Source: CBDCOD01 sp965219665 (lineage in GTDB: Bacteria; Pseudomonadota; Gammaproteobacteria; CAKMZV01). From it: DNA of 64,000 bases. Where the stretch lies: NCBI GenBank assembly GCA_965219665.1, contig CBDCOD010000019.1, forward strand, positions 1 through 64,000, read 5' to 3'. Below the pieces are notes generated by a model. It was not told where the DNA came from, searched no databases, and saw only the letters and a list, made by a program, of their open reading frames with translations. Shown piece by piece: positions 26,777 to 35,972 of the stretch (position 1 is its first letter; each line of letters opens with the position of its first letter). Position numbers and translations under genes: made by a program.

Positions 26777-27781
26777 TTATCTACATTGATAATATGTTTT
26801 GTACCACTGAACGAATGAGGCAATGCCCTCTTCTATAGTGGTACTCGGCTTAAAACCTGTGTCTGCGATAAGGTCATCTATATCTGCATAGGTAATAGGA
26901 ACATCTCCAGGCTGCATAGGCAATAAATCCTCTTTAGCCTTGCACCCACAAGCTTTTTCTATTGCGGTGATAAAGCGGCGTAATGTAACCGGCTGATTAT
27001 TGCCGATATTGTAAATCTTATAGGGTGCTTGGGCATTGGTGCCCTTGCCTGTTCTAGGGGATGGTGCTCTATCTGTTACCCGCATAATCCCATCAACTAT
27101 ATCATCAATATAGGTAAAATCGCGCTGCATATCACCATTGTTAAACACATCGATGGGTTGCCCTGCTAATATCTTTTTGGTAAAAGAATAGTAGGCCATA
27201 TCTGGCCGACCCCATGGTCCATAAACCGTAAAAAAACGCAGCCCTGTAGTCGGAACGCCATATAAATGACTGTATGTATGCGCCATTAATTCATTAGATT
27301 TTTTGGTAGCAGCATATAAACTAATTGGATAATCCACAGTATCAAGCGTGCTAAACGGCTGCTTTATGTTCATACCATAGACTGAACTGGAACTAGCATA
27401 TACCAGATGCTTAACTGGGCTGTGCCTACAACCTTCTAAAATATTAACAAAACCGACTAAATTACTATCTACATATGCATGTGGATTATCTATAGAATAA
27501 CGCACACCCGCCTGAGCACCTAAGTGAATAACAACATCAAAAGCGTTCTCTGAGAACAGCGCTGATACACCTTCTCTATCAGACAAATCTAAATGAATGA
27601 ATTGATGGTTTTTTGCATATTCGTGTTTATCTAATTCAACCAACCGTGTTTTTTTGAGCATAGGATCATAGTAATCATTGAGATTATCAATGCTCACAAC
27701 AGTACAACCTTTGTCTAATAACGCTTTTATAACATGAAAGCCTATAAACCCTGCTCCACCCGTTACCAATATTTTTTGCAT
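26777..27781 (-). CDS. NAD-dependent epimerase, probable UDP-glucuronate 4-epimerase
   Basis: Extended short-chain dehydrogenase of 334 residues. It has the NAD loop TGGAGFIGFH, the catalytic Tyr156-x3-Lys160 in YAATKKSNE, and the blocks IDNLNDYYDPMLKKTRL, YGPWGRPDMA and QRDFTYIDDI, which are typical of UDP-glucuronate 4-epimerases (UDP-GlcA to UDP-GalA). ATG 27781 is preferred over GTG 27799, which directly follows the ugd stop, because an AGG lies at -10. Its substrate UDP-GlcA would come from the adjacent ugd gene, supporting the assignment. Confidence 0.85.
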   Translation of the reverse strand: MQKILVTGGAGFIGFHVIKALLDKGCTVVSIDNLNDYYDPMLKKTRLVELDKHEYAKNHQFIHLDLSDREGVSALFSENAFDVVIHLGAQAGVRYSIDNPHAYVDSNLVGFVNILEGCRHSPVKHLVYASSSSVYGMNIKQPFSTLDTVDYPISLYAATKKSNELMAHTYSHLYGVPTTGLRFFTVYGPWGRPDMAYYSFTKKILAGQPIDVFNNGDMQRDFTYIDDIVDGIMRVTDRAPSPRTGKGTNAQAPYKIYNIGNNQPVTLRRFITAIEKACGCKAKEDLLPMQPGDVPITYADIDDLIADTGFKPSTTIEEGIASFVQWYKTYYQCR

Positions 27782-27799
27782 AGATGCTACCTGCTCCAC

Positions 27800-28975
27800 T
27801 TATTCATCGCTACCGAATAGATCACGACTATATACCTTATCTTTGACATCATCTAACGCACTGTCTCTGCGATTCGTTATAATGACATCAGCCATTTTCT
27901 TAAAGGCTCCTAAGTCATTTAGCACTTGCGAATGATAAAACTCAGACTCATTCAAAGCAGGCTCAAAAATAACAACCTGAATCCCTTTTGCCTTAACACG
28001 CTTCATAATGCCCTGGATGGCGCTTGCCCGAAAATTATCGGAATCACTTTTCATAACCAACCTATAGATTCCAACCACCTTAGGGTTCATCTGAATAATT
28101 TGACTGGCAATAAAATCCTTACGGGTTGCATTAGACTGCACAATTGCGCCAATTAAATTATGCGGCACATTCTGATAATTCGCCAATAGCTGCTTGGTAT
28201 CCTTGGGCAGGCAGTAGCCACCATAGCCAAAAGAAGGATTATTGTAATGGCTGCCTATCCGTTTATCTAAGCCAACCCCCTCTATCACTTGCTTACTATC
28301 TAGCTCATAAACAGAACAATACGAGTCCAACTCATTAAAATAGGCTACACGCATCGCCAAGTAGGTATTGGCGAATAATTTGATAGCTTCTGCTTCAGTT
28401 GACTGCGTGTGTAAAACGGGAACCTCTTGCTTGGTCTTCTCTGCGCCATCTAATAATAATTGTGCAAACGTTTGTGCCTGATCAGAGGCATCCCCAATAA
28501 CAATCCTTGATGGGTGCAAGTTGTCATGCAACGCTTTGCCCTCTCTTAAAAACTCAGGCGAAAAGAACAGATTACTGCAATTAAATTTTCGCTTAACGTG
28601 TTCGGTAAAGCCAACTGGAACTGTGGATTTTATAACTATAGAAGCTGAGGTGGTTACAGTCAGCACATCAGCAATCACTGATTCTACTGATGAAGTGTCA
28701 AAAAAGTTGGTCTCCACATCATAGTCGGTTGGCGTGGCAATCACTACAAAGTCAGCGTCTTTATAACTGTGACGCGGATCGATGGTAGCGATTAAGCTCA
28801 ACGACTTATTGCTTAAAAAATCAGTTATGCCTTCATCTTGAATCGGTGATTGTTTTGCGTTAATTAAGTCTATTTTTTCCTGCACTATATCGGCAATAAC
28901 CACTTTATTTTTTTGTGCTAACAAAACAGCTAAAGAAAGCCCCACATAACCTGCCCCAACTACTGTAATTTTCAT
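27800..28975 (-). CDS. ugd: UDP-glucose 6-dehydrogenase, short form
   Basis: Oxidises UDP-glucose twice with NAD+ to UDP-glucuronate. The 391-residue protein has the N-terminal Rossmann loop GAGYVGLSLA, the STVPVGFTE block, SPEFLREGKAL, and the catalytic Cys255 in GYGGYCLPKDT. The length matches the E. coli Ugd short type. It lies 18 bases upstream of the 4-epimerase gene and forms with it a UDP-GlcA to UDP-GalA pair. Another dehydrogenase of the same superfamily lies at 37.0-38.3 kb and probably works on a UDP-HexNAc. Confidence 0.92.
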   Translation of the reverse strand: MKITVVGAGYVGLSLAVLLAQKNKVVIADIVQEKIDLINAKQSPIQDEGITDFLSNKSLSLIATIDPRHSYKDADFVVIATPTDYDVETNFFDTSSVESVIADVLTVTTSASIVIKSTVPVGFTEHVKRKFNCSNLFFSPEFLREGKALHDNLHPSRIVIGDASDQAQTFAQLLLDGAEKTKQEVPVLHTQSTEAEAIKLFANTYLAMRVAYFNELDSYCSVYELDSKQVIEGVGLDKRIGSHYNNPSFGYGGYCLPKDTKQLLANYQNVPHNLIGAIVQSNATRKDFIASQIIQMNPKVVGIYRLVMKSDSDNFRASAIQGIMKRVKAKGIQVVIFEPALNESEFYHSQVLNDLGAFKKMADVIITNRRDSALDDVKDKVYSRDLFGSDE

Positions 28976-29079
28976 TTATTTGCATACCTGCATTCAAATC
29001 ATTCTAAGACAGATTATTGTAGCCCAACACAATCAAGACTTCTTTCCAAACATACATAGAGTGAATATGGTATTTCACC

Positions 29080-30480
29080 CTATGTATTTATGAGTTTGAG
29101 GTACGTTTTTTTGGCAAAACTGGATATAAAAAAGGAGTTGTGCCACAGTAGTGTGTAGTCCCCCTCAAACTGTCGACAAACTGACATCAGGTATTCAAAA
29201 CGTTTAGCAGCCTCTTGACTATATCCCCGATTTTCATAGGCATGCCCAATGATTGTCCCTTCCATGGTCACTAATGGTCGTTGTTTAAGGTTCATCTTGC
29301 GCCTGCCAATCAAATCAAACATTGTATATTCGTAGCAGACCCCACAGCGAAAACCAGCTCTATCTGCGTATGCTAAAGAAGAGTCGTACGTAAAGCCATT
29401 TTCCTCCCATAGCCTCGGCGTACATGCTATATCATATCGTAAATAATGCTGGCGACCTCCTATATTAGGCAAGTCTATGGTTTGACTTGCACAAGCCTCT
29501 CTAAAAACTTCTGTTGATTGCCTAAAAGTATCGGGGCTTTTGTATGTTTGGTAGCCCGGATGGAACCCAATTTCATGTCCTGAATCTACAATATGTCTCA
29601 ACAAACTGGCTATTTTTTGAGACCTAATATCATATGCATCCTCCCATTTAGAATGGGTCTGAATGGGAATAAAATAAAAGGCAACTATATTCCCCGCAGC
29701 TTCGTTAACCTCCATCATCCAGTCAATGTTGTATCGATAAGCATCAAAATAATCTGATCCCCCTTTTTTGAATAGATAGTTAAGCCCATCGTATAAGGCA
29801 AATTTAGGACTCTTGTCTCGAATTAAACGGGCACCTATCCTTACTATGGTTCGCATGAAAGAATCGGCAGCCGAATCGAAAGGGTTATCGACATCACAAC
29901 TAATGAGCTTTCTAAATTGACGTTTTATGCGTACTAAATTTGGATTAATCCAACGTAAGCATTCCCAGAAAATTTCTACATATTCATTGACTATTGGTCT
30001 ATCTAAAAAATGGGCTTTATACGCTACAGATGCCCATGCAGGGAAGCGCTCATGAGCATCCCGATCAGAGGTCACAAGCTCTTCATAACGCGATAACATA
30101 AAAAATATACTGCCAAAAATATCCACATTCAAATGAACGTGCTCTTCATTTTTTACCATGCTTGGCTTGCCATATAGAACGGGCACAGTCTGCTGAACCA
30201 GGTTAGCTACGATACCATCGTTGGCGGGGTTCCAATTGGTCAGGGGCATTACAGGCATAGACTCGGGCTTTAGCCAATATTTTTCAGCTTTACAAAAAAA
30301 GCTGGCATCAAGTGTCAACACATCGATACTGCCGTCTGTACACGAAGGGGCCGTTATTTCAATGACGTAACCGTTATGGTACTCTACCTCGTACACTAAA
30401 CCCAAAAAATCGCCTAGAATAATGTCCAATATATAGTGCTGCTCATTCAAGCATATGCTGGGTATTTTAACTATCAACAT
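29080..30480 (-). CDS. Polysaccharide deacetylase-like protein (NodB fold)
   Basis: A 466-residue protein without a signal peptide. The first ~190 residues form a conserved leader domain seen in polysaccharide-locus deacetylases (about residues 100-180: HLNVDIFGSIFFMLSRYEEL, then DRDAHERFPAW). The NodB-like barrel follows with SCDVDNP, HEIGFHPGY and LLWHNSFF. The Asp and the H-x3-H pair are the expected metal and catalytic residues. It may remove an acetyl group from a nucleotide or lipid-linked amino sugar, making room for the acyl group built by the neighbouring genes. That link is inference. It is 46 bases downstream of the SDR gene. Confidence 0.78.
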   Translation of the reverse strand: MLIVKIPSICLNEQHYILDIILGDFLGLVYEVEYHNGYVIEITAPSCTDGSIDVLTLDASFFCKAEKYWLKPESMPVMPLTNWNPANDGIVANLVQQTVPVLYGKPSMVKNEEHVHLNVDIFGSIFFMLSRYEELVTSDRDAHERFPAWASVAYKAHFLDRPIVNEYVEIFWECLRWINPNLVRIKRQFRKLISCDVDNPFDSAADSFMRTIVRIGARLIRDKSPKFALYDGLNYLFKKGGSDYFDAYRYNIDWMMEVNEAAGNIVAFYFIPIQTHSKWEDAYDIRSQKIASLLRHIVDSGHEIGFHPGYQTYKSPDTFRQSTEVFREACASQTIDLPNIGGRQHYLRYDIACTPRLWEENGFTYDSSLAYADRAGFRCGVCYEYTMFDLIGRRKMNLKQRPLVTMEGTIIGHAYENRGYSQEAAKRFEYLMSVCRQFEGDYTLLWHNSFFISSFAKKTYLKLINT

Positions 30481-30526
30481 AATCTGCCCATACGAACGAC
30501 ATTATTAAGACAGATTGACCTGCAAC

Positions 30527-31252
30527 CTAACTGGTCATACCACCATCAACAATAATTTGCTGCCCTGTAACCCAAAGATCAGAGGCATCATGGTAGGACT
30601 TTATAACACTGACCACTTGCTCAACCTCTCCAATACCTAAGGGATAAATTTCTTTAAAGTGCGCCACTAACTCTTCACTGTCAAAACTGCTTTTACTCAG
30701 GGGGGTGGGCACTGCCCCAGGAAGGATAGAATTAACGCTAACCTTAGGGGCCAGTTCCTTACTTAAAGCACGCATATAGCCATCTAAAGCCGCTTTAGAA
30801 GCAGAGTAAGCTCCTTTCCCTCTAAAACCTCTAATGGCACTAATACTAGAAATAAATAGAATATTAGATAGAGCGGAATGATTGACAGAGCGTTTCAGCA
30901 ACGTACGAATTATTTCCACGACACAGTAAAAATTAACACGCATTAATTCATGTAAAGGTTCGGCATGAATAGATTTAGCAGGCAAGGTTTGATCCTGCCC
31001 TGCACAATGAACTAACTTACTGATCAGCGCATTATTAGATTTTAGAAAATAAGATAAAGTTTCTGCAATGAACTGTGTATTGCTTAAATCACAGACAAAA
31101 TATAGATGCTTTAGGCCTAACTCGCGCACTACCTCCTGTAATTTTGATTCGTTCCTACCGCTCAAAATCAACCAGTTATCATCTGCTAAGGCTCTTGCAG
31201 TTGCTAACCCTATACCAGAAGTGGCGCCCGTAATAAGCGTGTATGGTTGCAT
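30527..31252 (-). CDS. SDR oxidoreductase, 3-oxoacyl-ACP reductase-like
   Basis: A 241-residue classical short-chain dehydrogenase: cofactor loop TGATSGIG at residues 8-15, the NAG-equivalent CAGQ, catalytic Ser and YSASK around residue 150, and the C-terminal VTGQQIIVDGGM common in FabG-like reductases. Its start overlaps the ACP stop by one base (TAATG), so the two are translated together. With a KAS III and two ACPs beside it, it most likely reduces a 3-oxoacyl-ACP intermediate. A direct role on a keto-sugar is the alternative. Confidence 0.85.
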   Translation of the reverse strand: MQPYTLITGATSGIGLATARALADDNWLILSGRNESKLQEVVRELGLKHLYFVCDLSNTQFIAETLSYFLKSNNALISKLVHCAGQDQTLPAKSIHAEPLHELMRVNFYCVVEIIRTLLKRSVNHSALSNILFISSISAIRGFRGKGAYSASKAALDGYMRALSKELAPKVSVNSILPGAVPTPLSKSSFDSEELVAHFKEIYPLGIGEVEQVVSVIKSYHDASDLWVTGQQIIVDGGMTS

Positions 31253-31467
31253 TATTTTTTTGATTGAATCAACTGTTTAATGTCTGCAAGTGTTCGCATA
31301 TTTTCCAAATCGCTGTTAAATAGTTGAACATCATAGTCTCTATCTATACAGTCTAGTAAAGATAATATAGCCAGCGAGTCCCAAGAATCAAATCCAGCCA
31401 ACTGATCGGTATCGGCAACACTGTCTACTTCTAAAATATCTGCCATTTCAATATTTAATTTTTCCAT
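31252..31467 (-). CDS. Acyl carrier protein
   Basis: A 71-residue helical carrier protein with the phosphopantetheine site GFDSWDSLAILSLL; Ser31 follows the invariant Asp30. It is acidic in the N-terminal half and lacks any fusion. The start overlaps the KAS III gene by 13 bases and the stop overlaps the SDR start by one base. The tight coupling says it carries an intermediate shared by these enzymes rather than general fatty-acid synthesis. Confidence 0.85.
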   Translation of the reverse strand: MEKLNIEMADILEVDSVADTDQLAGFDSWDSLAILSLLDCIDRDYDVQLFNSDLENMRTLADIKQLIQSKK

Positions 31468-32546
31468 GATTTTTCTCCTGAGTATTCTATTACTTCACAT
31501 GTTTGAAGATTCCCTAAGTCCCAAATCATCCCTCCCCAAGTTAACCCAACTCCAAAGCCTGCAAGCATTAACCTAATATTCTTTTTACCTTGCAACTCCT
31601 CCGGCAAGTTATGTGACAAATTAATTGGAATCGTCACAGAATTGGAATTGCCAAACCTTTCTACAATATTATTAGGCACTTTACTCCTTGATACGCCTAT
31701 TTTGTCTGCTAATTTTTCCAGCATAAATCTATTGGGCTGATGGAAAATATAAAAATCCACATCATCCTTAACTAGAGATGCAGTTTCTAAAATATCATTC
31801 ACCATCTTAGGGACCTCTGATTGAACAAAAGCAAAAACTGATGCCCCTTCCATACTTAAATTGTCAAGACTTCTGAAATTACCATCGCCTGTATCTTGTG
31901 CAATAGCCGTATTTTTCGTTGAGGGCATCCTAAAACCACCTGCCGGTATTTTTAGCGCCAAAGCGTCTTTCCCACGATTTTTGGTAAAAACTTGTATGGT
32001 ATTAGCATCAGGATCATTCTCTATAATGGTCACCGCTCCTGCATCCCCAATAATAGGGTAACTATTGCGATCTTGCTTATTGACCTTACGGCTCAAAGTA
32101 TCTCCATTCAGTAAGGCGACACAATTAATACCCTCACTTTCTAATAACATAAATGCTTGCTGTAACCCCACGATATATCCAGCACAACCATGGTTAATAT
32201 CAAAGCATAAACAATCTTCTTTTAATCCGAGTTTCCCGTGCAAGATAGAACTGGTTGGAGGAAGAAAATGGTCTGGTGTATGCGAGATAAAAATTAAAGC
32301 ATCTACTCGTGACGCATCTAATTCACTATCTGATACAAGTTTATTAAATCCAAACTCACATAAATCTGATGCTGTGATGCTGTCAGGGGCAATGCGATGT
32401 TCATCAAAACCCATAATTTCCTTGAGCTTTAATGATTTTTCTCTTGAAAAAGTATATTGATCCAATTCATCTATGAATCTTGATACCTGGCTTGGAACCA
32501 CCGCAACCAAATGCGTTATTTTTTTTCCACTGAATGACAGATACAT
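31455..32546 (-). CDS. Ketoacyl-ACP synthase III (FabH-like)
   Basis: Thiolase-fold condensing enzyme of 363 residues. The FabH triad is intact: Cys121 in DINHGCAGY, His269 in FHQPN and Asn300 in GNSNS. It has an insertion relative to FabH and an N-terminal extension, resembling KAS III paralogues found in secondary-metabolite and surface-glycan loci. It would condense a starter acyl group with malonyl-ACP, or alternatively transfer an acyl group, as some KAS III relatives do. It starts one base after one ACP gene and overlaps the other. Confidence 0.87.
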   Translation of the reverse strand: MYLSFSGKKITHLVAVVPSQVSRFIDELDQYTFSREKSLKLKEIMGFDEHRIAPDSITASDLCEFGFNKLVSDSELDASRVDALIFISHTPDHFLPPTSSILHGKLGLKEDCLCFDINHGCAGYIVGLQQAFMLLESEGINCVALLNGDTLSRKVNKQDRNSYPIIGDAGAVTIIENDPDANTIQVFTKNRGKDALALKIPAGGFRMPSTKNTAIAQDTGDGNFRSLDNLSMEGASVFAFVQSEVPKMVNDILETASLVKDDVDFYIFHQPNRFMLEKLADKIGVSRSKVPNNIVERFGNSNSVTIPINLSHNLPEELQGKKNIRLMLAGFGVGLTWGGMIWDLGNLQTCEVIEYSGEKSWKN

Positions 32547-32547
32547 T

Positions 32548-32778
32548 CTATTCCTTTATATATTTTTGTAGCATTGACTCAATGGCATCTATATTCATAA
32601 AATTCTCTGGAACAATATCCACGCCATCTATTGAGATATTAAATTCTTTATCTAAGCACGAAACTAATGAAATTAAATCAAATGAGTCCAACAATCCCTC
32701 CTCAATAAAGTTGTCATTTTTGCCAAAATCAAACTCAGGCCTAAGAGACTCTAAAATGCCTAATATCTTATTTTTCAT
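32548..32778 (-). CDS. Acyl carrier protein (second copy)
   Basis: A 76-residue carrier protein with phosphopantetheine site GLLDSFDLISL (Asp31-Ser32). It is clearly different from the other ACP in this locus (31252-31467), so the two probably serve different steps, for example one loaded by the adenylating ligase and one by malonyl transfer. The LLDSFD type site is common in D-alanyl and amino-acid carrier proteins. It is 38 bases downstream of the formyltransferase-like gene and one base upstream of KAS III. Confidence 0.83.
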   Translation of the reverse strand: MKNKILGILESLRPEFDFGKNDNFIEEGLLDSFDLISLVSCLDKEFNISIDGVDIVPENFMNIDAIESMLQKYIKE

Positions 32779-32816
32779 ACTATAATTTTTTTCTTAATTA
32801 ATGACACACTCTAAAA

Positions 32817-33539
32817 CTACCTATCAGTCAAAACACGGTTTAATGTTTTGAAGAACGCCGTGTATACCCCTAAGGAATCTATGTTTTTTTTAAGACGTTC
32901 ACGAAAAAAACCTTCCTTTAATGAGTGATAAGTATATACCACACTAGAAAACATTATATCCATTTTTTTTAATTCTCCAAAATGGCTAATTTGCACTAAA
33001 TTCTCCTCGAATAATTGCTGACAATTCACAATAGATTGTGTCATGAGCCAACTAAAATTTCTCTGCTTAATTATGAATTTTTTCTGAAAAAATACATTGC
33101 CTGTATCAACTGCTTGACCAGGTAAAATCTGGTGCAATGTAGCGCCATATTCTCGTTGATTATCACATAAGGCTGCAGCCACACATATTTCTGCAACTCC
33201 TCTATAGTCTTGCACCAGACCATTATGTATATTTATGAGCGGAGCCTTAATAGACGATAAGCACTGATCACCAATAATGAATCGGTTATTGATAGAGAAT
33301 AGAATATCTGCTTGCTTCTCACTCTGATAACGAACTAATACTTCGTCTACATCACGCCCAACAACCTCTAAAACATCTACTTCTAATTTTTTAAGAATAG
33401 GCAACGCACTATCTGCTAGTGGCACCAATACAAAACCAATCTTATAGCCACTGTTCTTTGAAAATTGTACAGCCTTTGCCAGTAGGGAACCCGAACCAAT
33501 AAATCCTAGTAAATTCCCCGTATCATGTACAGAACGCAT
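32817..33539 (-). CDS. Formyltransferase-family protein
   Basis: A 240-residue protein resembling the N-terminal catalytic domain of methionyl-tRNA formyltransferase and sugar N-formyltransferases. Visible motifs are INIHNGLVQDYRGV, with the conserved Asn-x-His, and YGATLHQILPGQAVDTGNV, with the conserved Asp. It lacks the tRNA-binding C-terminal domain, so it likely acts on a small molecule: either a nucleotide amino sugar or the amino group of an aminoacyl thioester, using 10-formyl-tetrahydrofolate. Its start overlaps the ligase stop by one base (TAATG). folD, which makes formyl-THF precursors, is the gene upstream of this locus. Confidence 0.78.
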   Translation of the reverse strand: MRSVHDTGNLLGFIGSGSLLAKAVQFSKNSGYKIGFVLVPLADSALPILKKLEVDVLEVVGRDVDEVLVRYQSEKQADILFSINNRFIIGDQCLSSIKAPLINIHNGLVQDYRGVAEICVAAALCDNQREYGATLHQILPGQAVDTGNVFFQKKFIIKQRNFSWLMTQSIVNCQQLFEENLVQISHFGELKKMDIMFSSVVYTYHSLKEGFFRERLKKNIDSLGVYTAFFKTLNRVLTDR

Positions 33540-35041
33540 TAAATATAAAGCTCTTTTAAAGCCACTCTATCAATTTTCCCATTATGATTAAGCGGCATTG
33601 TTTCAACCCGCTCAGATCTACTCGGGAGCATATATTTTGGCAATTGATTATGCAGTCCCAGCACAATATCTTTGAATGCCTTATGCGCATTAGATTCATA
33701 AATCAGCACAATGTTTTTCTTTTCCGAATCATATAGAATGCACGCTTTATCAATGCCTTCCAGTGCTAAAACAGCTGCTTCAATTTCCCCAAGCTCAATA
33801 CGGTAACCCATATGCTTGATTTGAAAATCCTTGCGCCCTTGGTACATCAGTTCACCCAACTCGTTATAGCACACCACATCACCTGTGCGATAAATTTGCT
33901 CAGGATAATGTGAGTTTAATGGATTTTGCGTAAAAGCCTGCTGAGTTTTCTCGGGATTGTTGTAATACCCCAGTGCCAACGAACTGCCCCTAACACAAAG
34001 CTCTCCTAAAACACCTGGCTTGGTTACTAACTGATCCTGCTCATCTAAAACAAGAATATCTGTGTTTCTACAAGGATATCCAATTGGGAGTGCCTCCGAA
34101 TGTAGATAATCGCGCTCTAAAATTATATAAGTACAATCAACAGTAATTTCTGTAGGACCATACAAATTTGAAAAAAGGGAATCCCTTAAATGTTTTTTCC
34201 AATACATATAAACTTTACTGGGCATCACCTCACCAGCAAATAAAACATGTGATAGCTTAGTAGGCTTTTTTTCAGAAAAAATATCCAATTTACAAATATT
34301 CGACATTATTGATGGAACCCAGAAAATGAATGTAACCTGCTTTTCTATAACGTATTCGATCAACTTAACCGGAAACATGAATAATTTATCTGGTATCAAA
34401 CAGAGTTTAGCTCCAGTAGCAAGCATTAAATAAATGTCTAGAACAGAATTATCGAATACAAATGGGGCCTGATTGCCTAGCACAAATTTTTCATGTACAT
34501 GATAAGTTTCTGTTGCCCAATTTATGTAATCTATTACTGACCTATGTGCAACAACTACTCCCTTAGGAGAACCAGTGGACCCTGATGTGTTAATCAAATA
34601 TGCTGGATCGGTGTCAATATTTCTATCAAAGTCAATCTCATCACTGCTAGAAGCATCAATATGCTCAATACATATCATTTTTTGACTGCTCGCATCATCC
34701 AACAAATATTGATATTTTTTTTCAGAAAAAATAAATACTGGATTAATATTATTCAGTATAGATATGATCCGAGCTTGAGGGTTAAAAGTATCTAAGGGAA
34801 CATAAAATCCCCCTGCATATAACACGCCTAAAAATGCCTCTATCGCCTGTATAGATTTGGGCAAAAGCACGGCAACAGGTTTGTTCCTTGTAAGCCCTTG
34901 TGATTTTAGGTAGCAACCGATTTGCTGCGCTTTTTGCCGTAAGGTCTTAAAGGTAACAGTACCATTTGGGTCTTCAACAGCAACTTTATCAGGAAAACGA
35001 TGCGCTGTATCTTCTAAATATTCCAGTACATTTCTTTGCAT
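33539..35041 (-). CDS. AMP-forming amino acid/acyl adenylating ligase
   Basis: A stand-alone adenylation enzyme of 500 residues (ANL superfamily). Core motifs: TSGSTGSPKG at residues 152-161, NLYGPTEITVDCTY, YRTGD near residue 395, and the C-terminal catalytic lysine Lys489 in NHNGKIDR. It resembles NRPS adenylation domains and DltA, which load an amino acid onto a separate carrier protein. There is no condensation or carrier domain fused, but two ACP genes lie just downstream. It probably activates an amino acid for loading on one of them. The exact substrate cannot be read by eye. Confidence 0.87.
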   Translation of the reverse strand: MQRNVLEYLEDTAHRFPDKVAVEDPNGTVTFKTLRQKAQQIGCYLKSQGLTRNKPVAVLLPKSIQAIEAFLGVLYAGGFYVPLDTFNPQARIISILNNINPVFIFSEKKYQYLLDDASSQKMICIEHIDASSSDEIDFDRNIDTDPAYLINTSGSTGSPKGVVVAHRSVIDYINWATETYHVHEKFVLGNQAPFVFDNSVLDIYLMLATGAKLCLIPDKLFMFPVKLIEYVIEKQVTFIFWVPSIMSNICKLDIFSEKKPTKLSHVLFAGEVMPSKVYMYWKKHLRDSLFSNLYGPTEITVDCTYIILERDYLHSEALPIGYPCRNTDILVLDEQDQLVTKPGVLGELCVRGSSLALGYYNNPEKTQQAFTQNPLNSHYPEQIYRTGDVVCYNELGELMYQGRKDFQIKHMGYRIELGEIEAAVLALEGIDKACILYDSEKKNIVLIYESNAHKAFKDIVLGLHNQLPKYMLPSRSERVETMPLNHNGKIDRVALKELYI

Positions 35042-35045
35042 TACT

Positions 35046-35876
35046 TTATATTTTTTTAACTATTTTTCGCAAAATAAAAAACGGCAACCACCATATTTTT
35101 TTCCACCTAAACACACGACATGCAGCGCAGTCAAGACTATCGCAAATCAGTATTTTAGGATTCTGAGAAACTACCTGGTAGTCAATTTCATATGCTTTCC
35201 TCGCGTCTATCGATAACGTGTACGCTCCTCTCACCCAACCTATATTAAGCACTTCTTGCTTTATATATTCAGGATATAGGCGCCCGAATGTACTACTGCA
35301 ACCTCCTGGATCCATCCGCGTAAACACCTTGTCTTTAACCTGAACCTTCAGAAAAAATCTATGCCAATATTGGCGATATAACTTTAGATCTTGCTCTACC
35401 AGATGGGTTACAAAACCTGGATAGTCGGACATTCCCATCAGCAGGATTTTCCCCTTCATCGCAATCACACGCCGTGCAAACTCATACGCTCCAGCGTTTT
35501 CATCAAGACCACTGACAATATGTTTCGCATTTGGGCCAATAGCAACAACTGAATTGGTGGGGTGTTGTGATCGATAGGATTTTTTATCCTTTAGCATGGC
35601 ATTAGCAAATGCCCCTGTATAAGCAGGTTGGGTGCCATCAAAAAACGGTAATTTACGATTTAAGACAGAAAATTTGGGCCGCGTAAAAGCCAACGCAACA
35701 AATGTTCCTCCTCCCTGAGCAAAATATTGCTTAAAAATATTCACATAGTCAGCACGTTTAAAGCCACTAACTAAGCCAAATTTTTCTAGACTAAGATTGA
35801 TTAACACCGTATCGTGAGGCTTGACATCAAGTGCAGCCAATTCAGAAAAAAAAGCATCTATATTAAAAGTATTCAA
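35046..35876 (-). CDS. AAC(3)-family acyltransferase
   Basis: A 276-residue protein of the antibiotic N-acetyltransferase (AAC(3)) fold. Landmarks: VLINLSLEKFGLV near the N terminus, the SYRSQHPTNSVVAIGP block with the conserved His-Pro-Thr, and ILLMGMSDYPGFVTHLVE with the conserved His. Relatives in glycan loci acylate amino sugars rather than antibiotics. Here it is the best candidate for moving the assembled acyl group (or acetyl-CoA) onto a sugar amine. It is 4 bases upstream of the ligase gene. It should not be read as an aminoglycoside resistance gene. Confidence 0.8.
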   Translation of the reverse strand: MNTFNIDAFFSELAALDVKPHDTVLINLSLEKFGLVSGFKRADYVNIFKQYFAQGGGTFVALAFTRPKFSVLNRKLPFFDGTQPAYTGAFANAMLKDKKSYRSQHPTNSVVAIGPNAKHIVSGLDENAGAYEFARRVIAMKGKILLMGMSDYPGFVTHLVEQDLKLYRQYWHRFFLKVQVKDKVFTRMDPGGCSSTFGRLYPEYIKQEVLNIGWVRGAYTLSIDARKAYEIDYQVVSQNPKILICDSLDCAACRVFRWKKIWWLPFFILRKIVKKI

Positions 35877-35972
35877 TGGTTGCTCCTCAAGCGGCTCACC
35901 TCACCTATCCTATTATTAATAATCAGCTATCTCTATACTAGCTAGTCTGGTATACACGCTTTATTGCTTAGT

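Noticed and set aside
32065..32460. 131-codon forward frame inside KAS III
   Set aside because: Antisense shadow of a gene with intact catalytic residues.
35046..35876. Aminoglycoside resistance gene
   Set aside because: The AAC(3) fold is present, but the gene is embedded in a glycan acylation cluster, and many such homologues act on sugars; resistance is not supported.
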